A stretch of DNA of 7,240 bases from Gammaproteobacteria bacterium. GTDB taxonomy: Bacteria; Pseudomonadota; Gammaproteobacteria; SZUA-229. The position numbers were made by a program, and so were the translations under genes. Under the pieces are notes generated by a model, which was not told where the DNA came from, searched no databases, and saw nothing but the letters and a program-made list of their open reading frames with translations. Below, one piece after another: positions 6,485 through 7,240 of the stretch (its first letter is position 1; each line of letters begins with the position of its first letter). The DNA lies in assembly GCA_027858635.1 (NCBI GenBank), contig JAQICG010000288.1, positions 1 to 7,240 of the forward strand, written 5' to 3'.

Positions 6485-7003
6485 CTATTTTTCAAGCAGC
6501 CGGGGCATTAATTCGACCATATTGCAGGGGCCACTGCGGTAATCCAGCTGCGGCCCGATGATATTGTCCCAGCCTGTACGGCAGGCGCCGGTGGAACCCG
6601 GCAGGCAGAAGATAAAGCTGCCATTGGCGGTGCCACCGAGCGCACGTGAGGCCACGGTGGAGGTTTTTATTTCCTGATAGGAAATCCAGCGAAACAGCTC
6701 ACCGATGCCCTCAATCTCCTTATCCAGCAGCGGTTTGACGGCTTCCGGCGTAATATCGCGTCCGGTCAGGCCGGTGCCACCGGTAGTGATGATGACGTTG
6801 ACCCCGGCATCCGCGATCCAGCGCGAGACCACGGCTCTGATTTGATAGATATCATCGACCACAATCGCCTTCTCGGCGCAGTGGTGACCCGCCTCAGTCA
6901 GGCGATCGACCAGGGCTTTGCCAGAGCTATCATTCTCCTCTGTACGGCTGTCGGAAACGGTCATCACAGCGATATTCACAGGGATTAGCTTACGTTCACT
7001 CAT
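6485..7003 (-). CDS. moaB: Molybdenum cofactor biosynthesis protein MoaB (MogA-like fold)
   Basis: Cytoplasmic protein of the MoaB/MogA family, which binds molybdopterin; active members transfer AMP to it before MoeA adds molybdate. With ATG at 7003 it has 172 residues, close to the 170 of E. coli MoaB. The family pattern is clear: VMTVSDSR near the N-terminus, TTGGTGLTGRDITPEA in the centre, then a SxxE-type segment before ASRALGG, and the C-terminal LPGSTGACRTGWDNIIGPQL. The RD-TPEA part resembles active MogA-type enzymes more than the EGDQAPEA I remember from E. coli MoaB. The frame also opens at a TTG (7009) six bases upstream; ATG was preferred. The only ribosome binding site candidate, GGGAAG, is 10 bases from the ATG and only 4 from the TTG, so the start is not fully settled. 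First gene of the moaB-moeA operon; no MogA or other moa gene is visible here. Confidence 0.93.
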   Translation of the reverse strand: MSERKLIPVNIAVMTVSDSRTEENDSSGKALVDRLTEAGHHCAEKAIVVDDIYQIRAVVSRWIADAGVNVIITTGGTGLTGRDITPEAVKPLLDKEIEGIGELFRWISYQEIKTSTVASRALGGTANGSFIFCLPGSTGACRTGWDNIIGPQLDYRSGPCNMVELMPRLLEK

Positions 7004-7067
7004 TATCAAATTACTTCCCGCTTGTTGGCCTGTTATACATAAAGTGGATTAAATTCATTGGCATCGT

Positions 7068-7083
7068 ATTATCGCATTATCGC
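7068..7083. repeat. Tandem 8-bp direct repeat in the moaB promoter region
   Basis: ATTATCGC occurs twice with no gap (7068-7075 and 7076-7083). On the minus strand each copy carries GATAAT, so the repeat duplicates a -10-like hexamer eight bases apart upstream of moaB. Confidence 0.75.
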
Positions 7084-7104
7084 GGCTCTTTCCAATAATG
7101 TAAA
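7076..7104 (-). promoter_or_regulatory. Candidate promoter of the moaB-moeA operon
   Basis: On the minus strand TTTACA (7099-7104, five of six) and GATAAT (7076-7081, five of six) have the ideal 17-base spacing. A start near 7069 would give a leader of about 65 bases before the moaB ATG. A second GATAAT (7068-7073) lies eight bases further downstream and could be used instead. Confidence 0.5.
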
Positions 7105-7108
7105 TCAA
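7095..7108 (-). promoter_or_regulatory. Weak FNR/CRP-type dyad overlapping the moaB -35 region
   Basis: Minus-strand TTGAT-TTAC-ATTAT matches eight of ten fixed bases of the FNR consensus TTGAT-N4-ATCAA. Its centre (7101.5) would lie near -40 for the -10 at 7068-7073, the usual position of an FNR-activated promoter, but near -32 for the -10 at 7076-7081. Many such matches arise by chance in AT-rich DNA. Confidence 0.2.
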
Positions 7109-7240
7109 GGCAGGTCGCTCGCGCGACGCTTCAAATCCCGAAAATTCGGCCTCAAACCATCGTCTTTGCGCAACAATTGCGACATCATCCGACAAGCCCT
7201 CATCTGTTGTGTTTCAATTATTGAGCTGGATCATGTTTAT
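7109..7240 (+). other. Right-edge region, possibly with the first codons of a divergent gene
   Basis: These last 130 bases lie upstream of the moaB promoter. No complete gene is visible. Two plus-strand frames reach the edge without a stop. One ends IIELDHVY, like the N-terminus of many ABC-transporter ATPases, but has no ATG/GTG start near it. The other starts at GTG 7209 and gives a hydrophobic VFQLLSWIMF, like the first residues of a small membrane protein. No Shine-Dalgarno sequence supports either, and the sequence ends too soon to decide. Confidence 0.15.

Noticed and set aside
7004..7075. Molybdenum cofactor (Moco) riboswitch upstream of moaB
   Set aside because: The expected leader of about 65 bases is too short for the Moco motif, and I see no multi-stem fold there.
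7105..7203. 32-codon basic minus-strand ORF upstream of moaB
   Set aside because: Lacks a ribosome binding site, and its end overlaps the candidate moaB -35 region; no family recognised.

Overview
The window looks like chromosomal DNA of a Gram-negative gammaproteobacterium. The evidence is an outer-membrane porin ending in a terminal Phe, a lipoprotein with a lipobox, Sec signal peptides, a DUF3015/DUF4105 gene pair, and E. coli-like MoaB and MoeA proteins. It carries five complete or nearly complete genes plus one gene cut by the left edge. I see no mobile element, CRISPR array, tRNA or rRNA.

Layout. Positions 2-1288 (+) hold the 3' part of a phosphate-selective-porin-like beta-barrel gene, closed by a clean intrinsic terminator (1347-1373). 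Facing it on the minus strand, 1404-2285, is a lipoprotein alpha/beta hydrolase of the BEM46/YfhR type with a good candidate promoter at 2407-2436. A roughly 420-base intergenic stretch follows. It holds that promoter, a run of small hairpins with a T-rich tail, a perfect 8+5+8 palindrome that embeds a consensus TATAAT, and a second candidate promoter. A DUF3015 secreted protein (2741-3217, +) comes next, then a strong terminator with a cUUCGg tetraloop, then a 641-residue DUF4105 protein (3318-5243, +). The DUF4105 gene overlaps, tail to tail, the moeA gene (5202-6446, -), which lies 38 bases downstream of moaB (6485-7003, -). The moaB-moeA pair has a candidate promoter near 7076-7104.

How the genes relate. 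MoaB and MoeA act in the last steps of molybdenum cofactor synthesis (MPT adenylylation and molybdate insertion) and form a minus-strand operon. DUF3015 and DUF4105 proteins are both predicted to be exported and may work together in the envelope; neither has an assigned role in this group. DUF4105 carries conserved His and Cys residues in contexts resembling a permuted papain-like (LRAT/NlpC-P60-type) acyltransferase or hydrolase, and Bacteroides relatives of the domain have been linked to lipoprotein N-acylation. This pair is the part of the window most worth following up. The rest is ordinary core or envelope content. The last 230 bases hold the moaB promoter region and possibly the beginning of a divergent gene that runs off the right edge.
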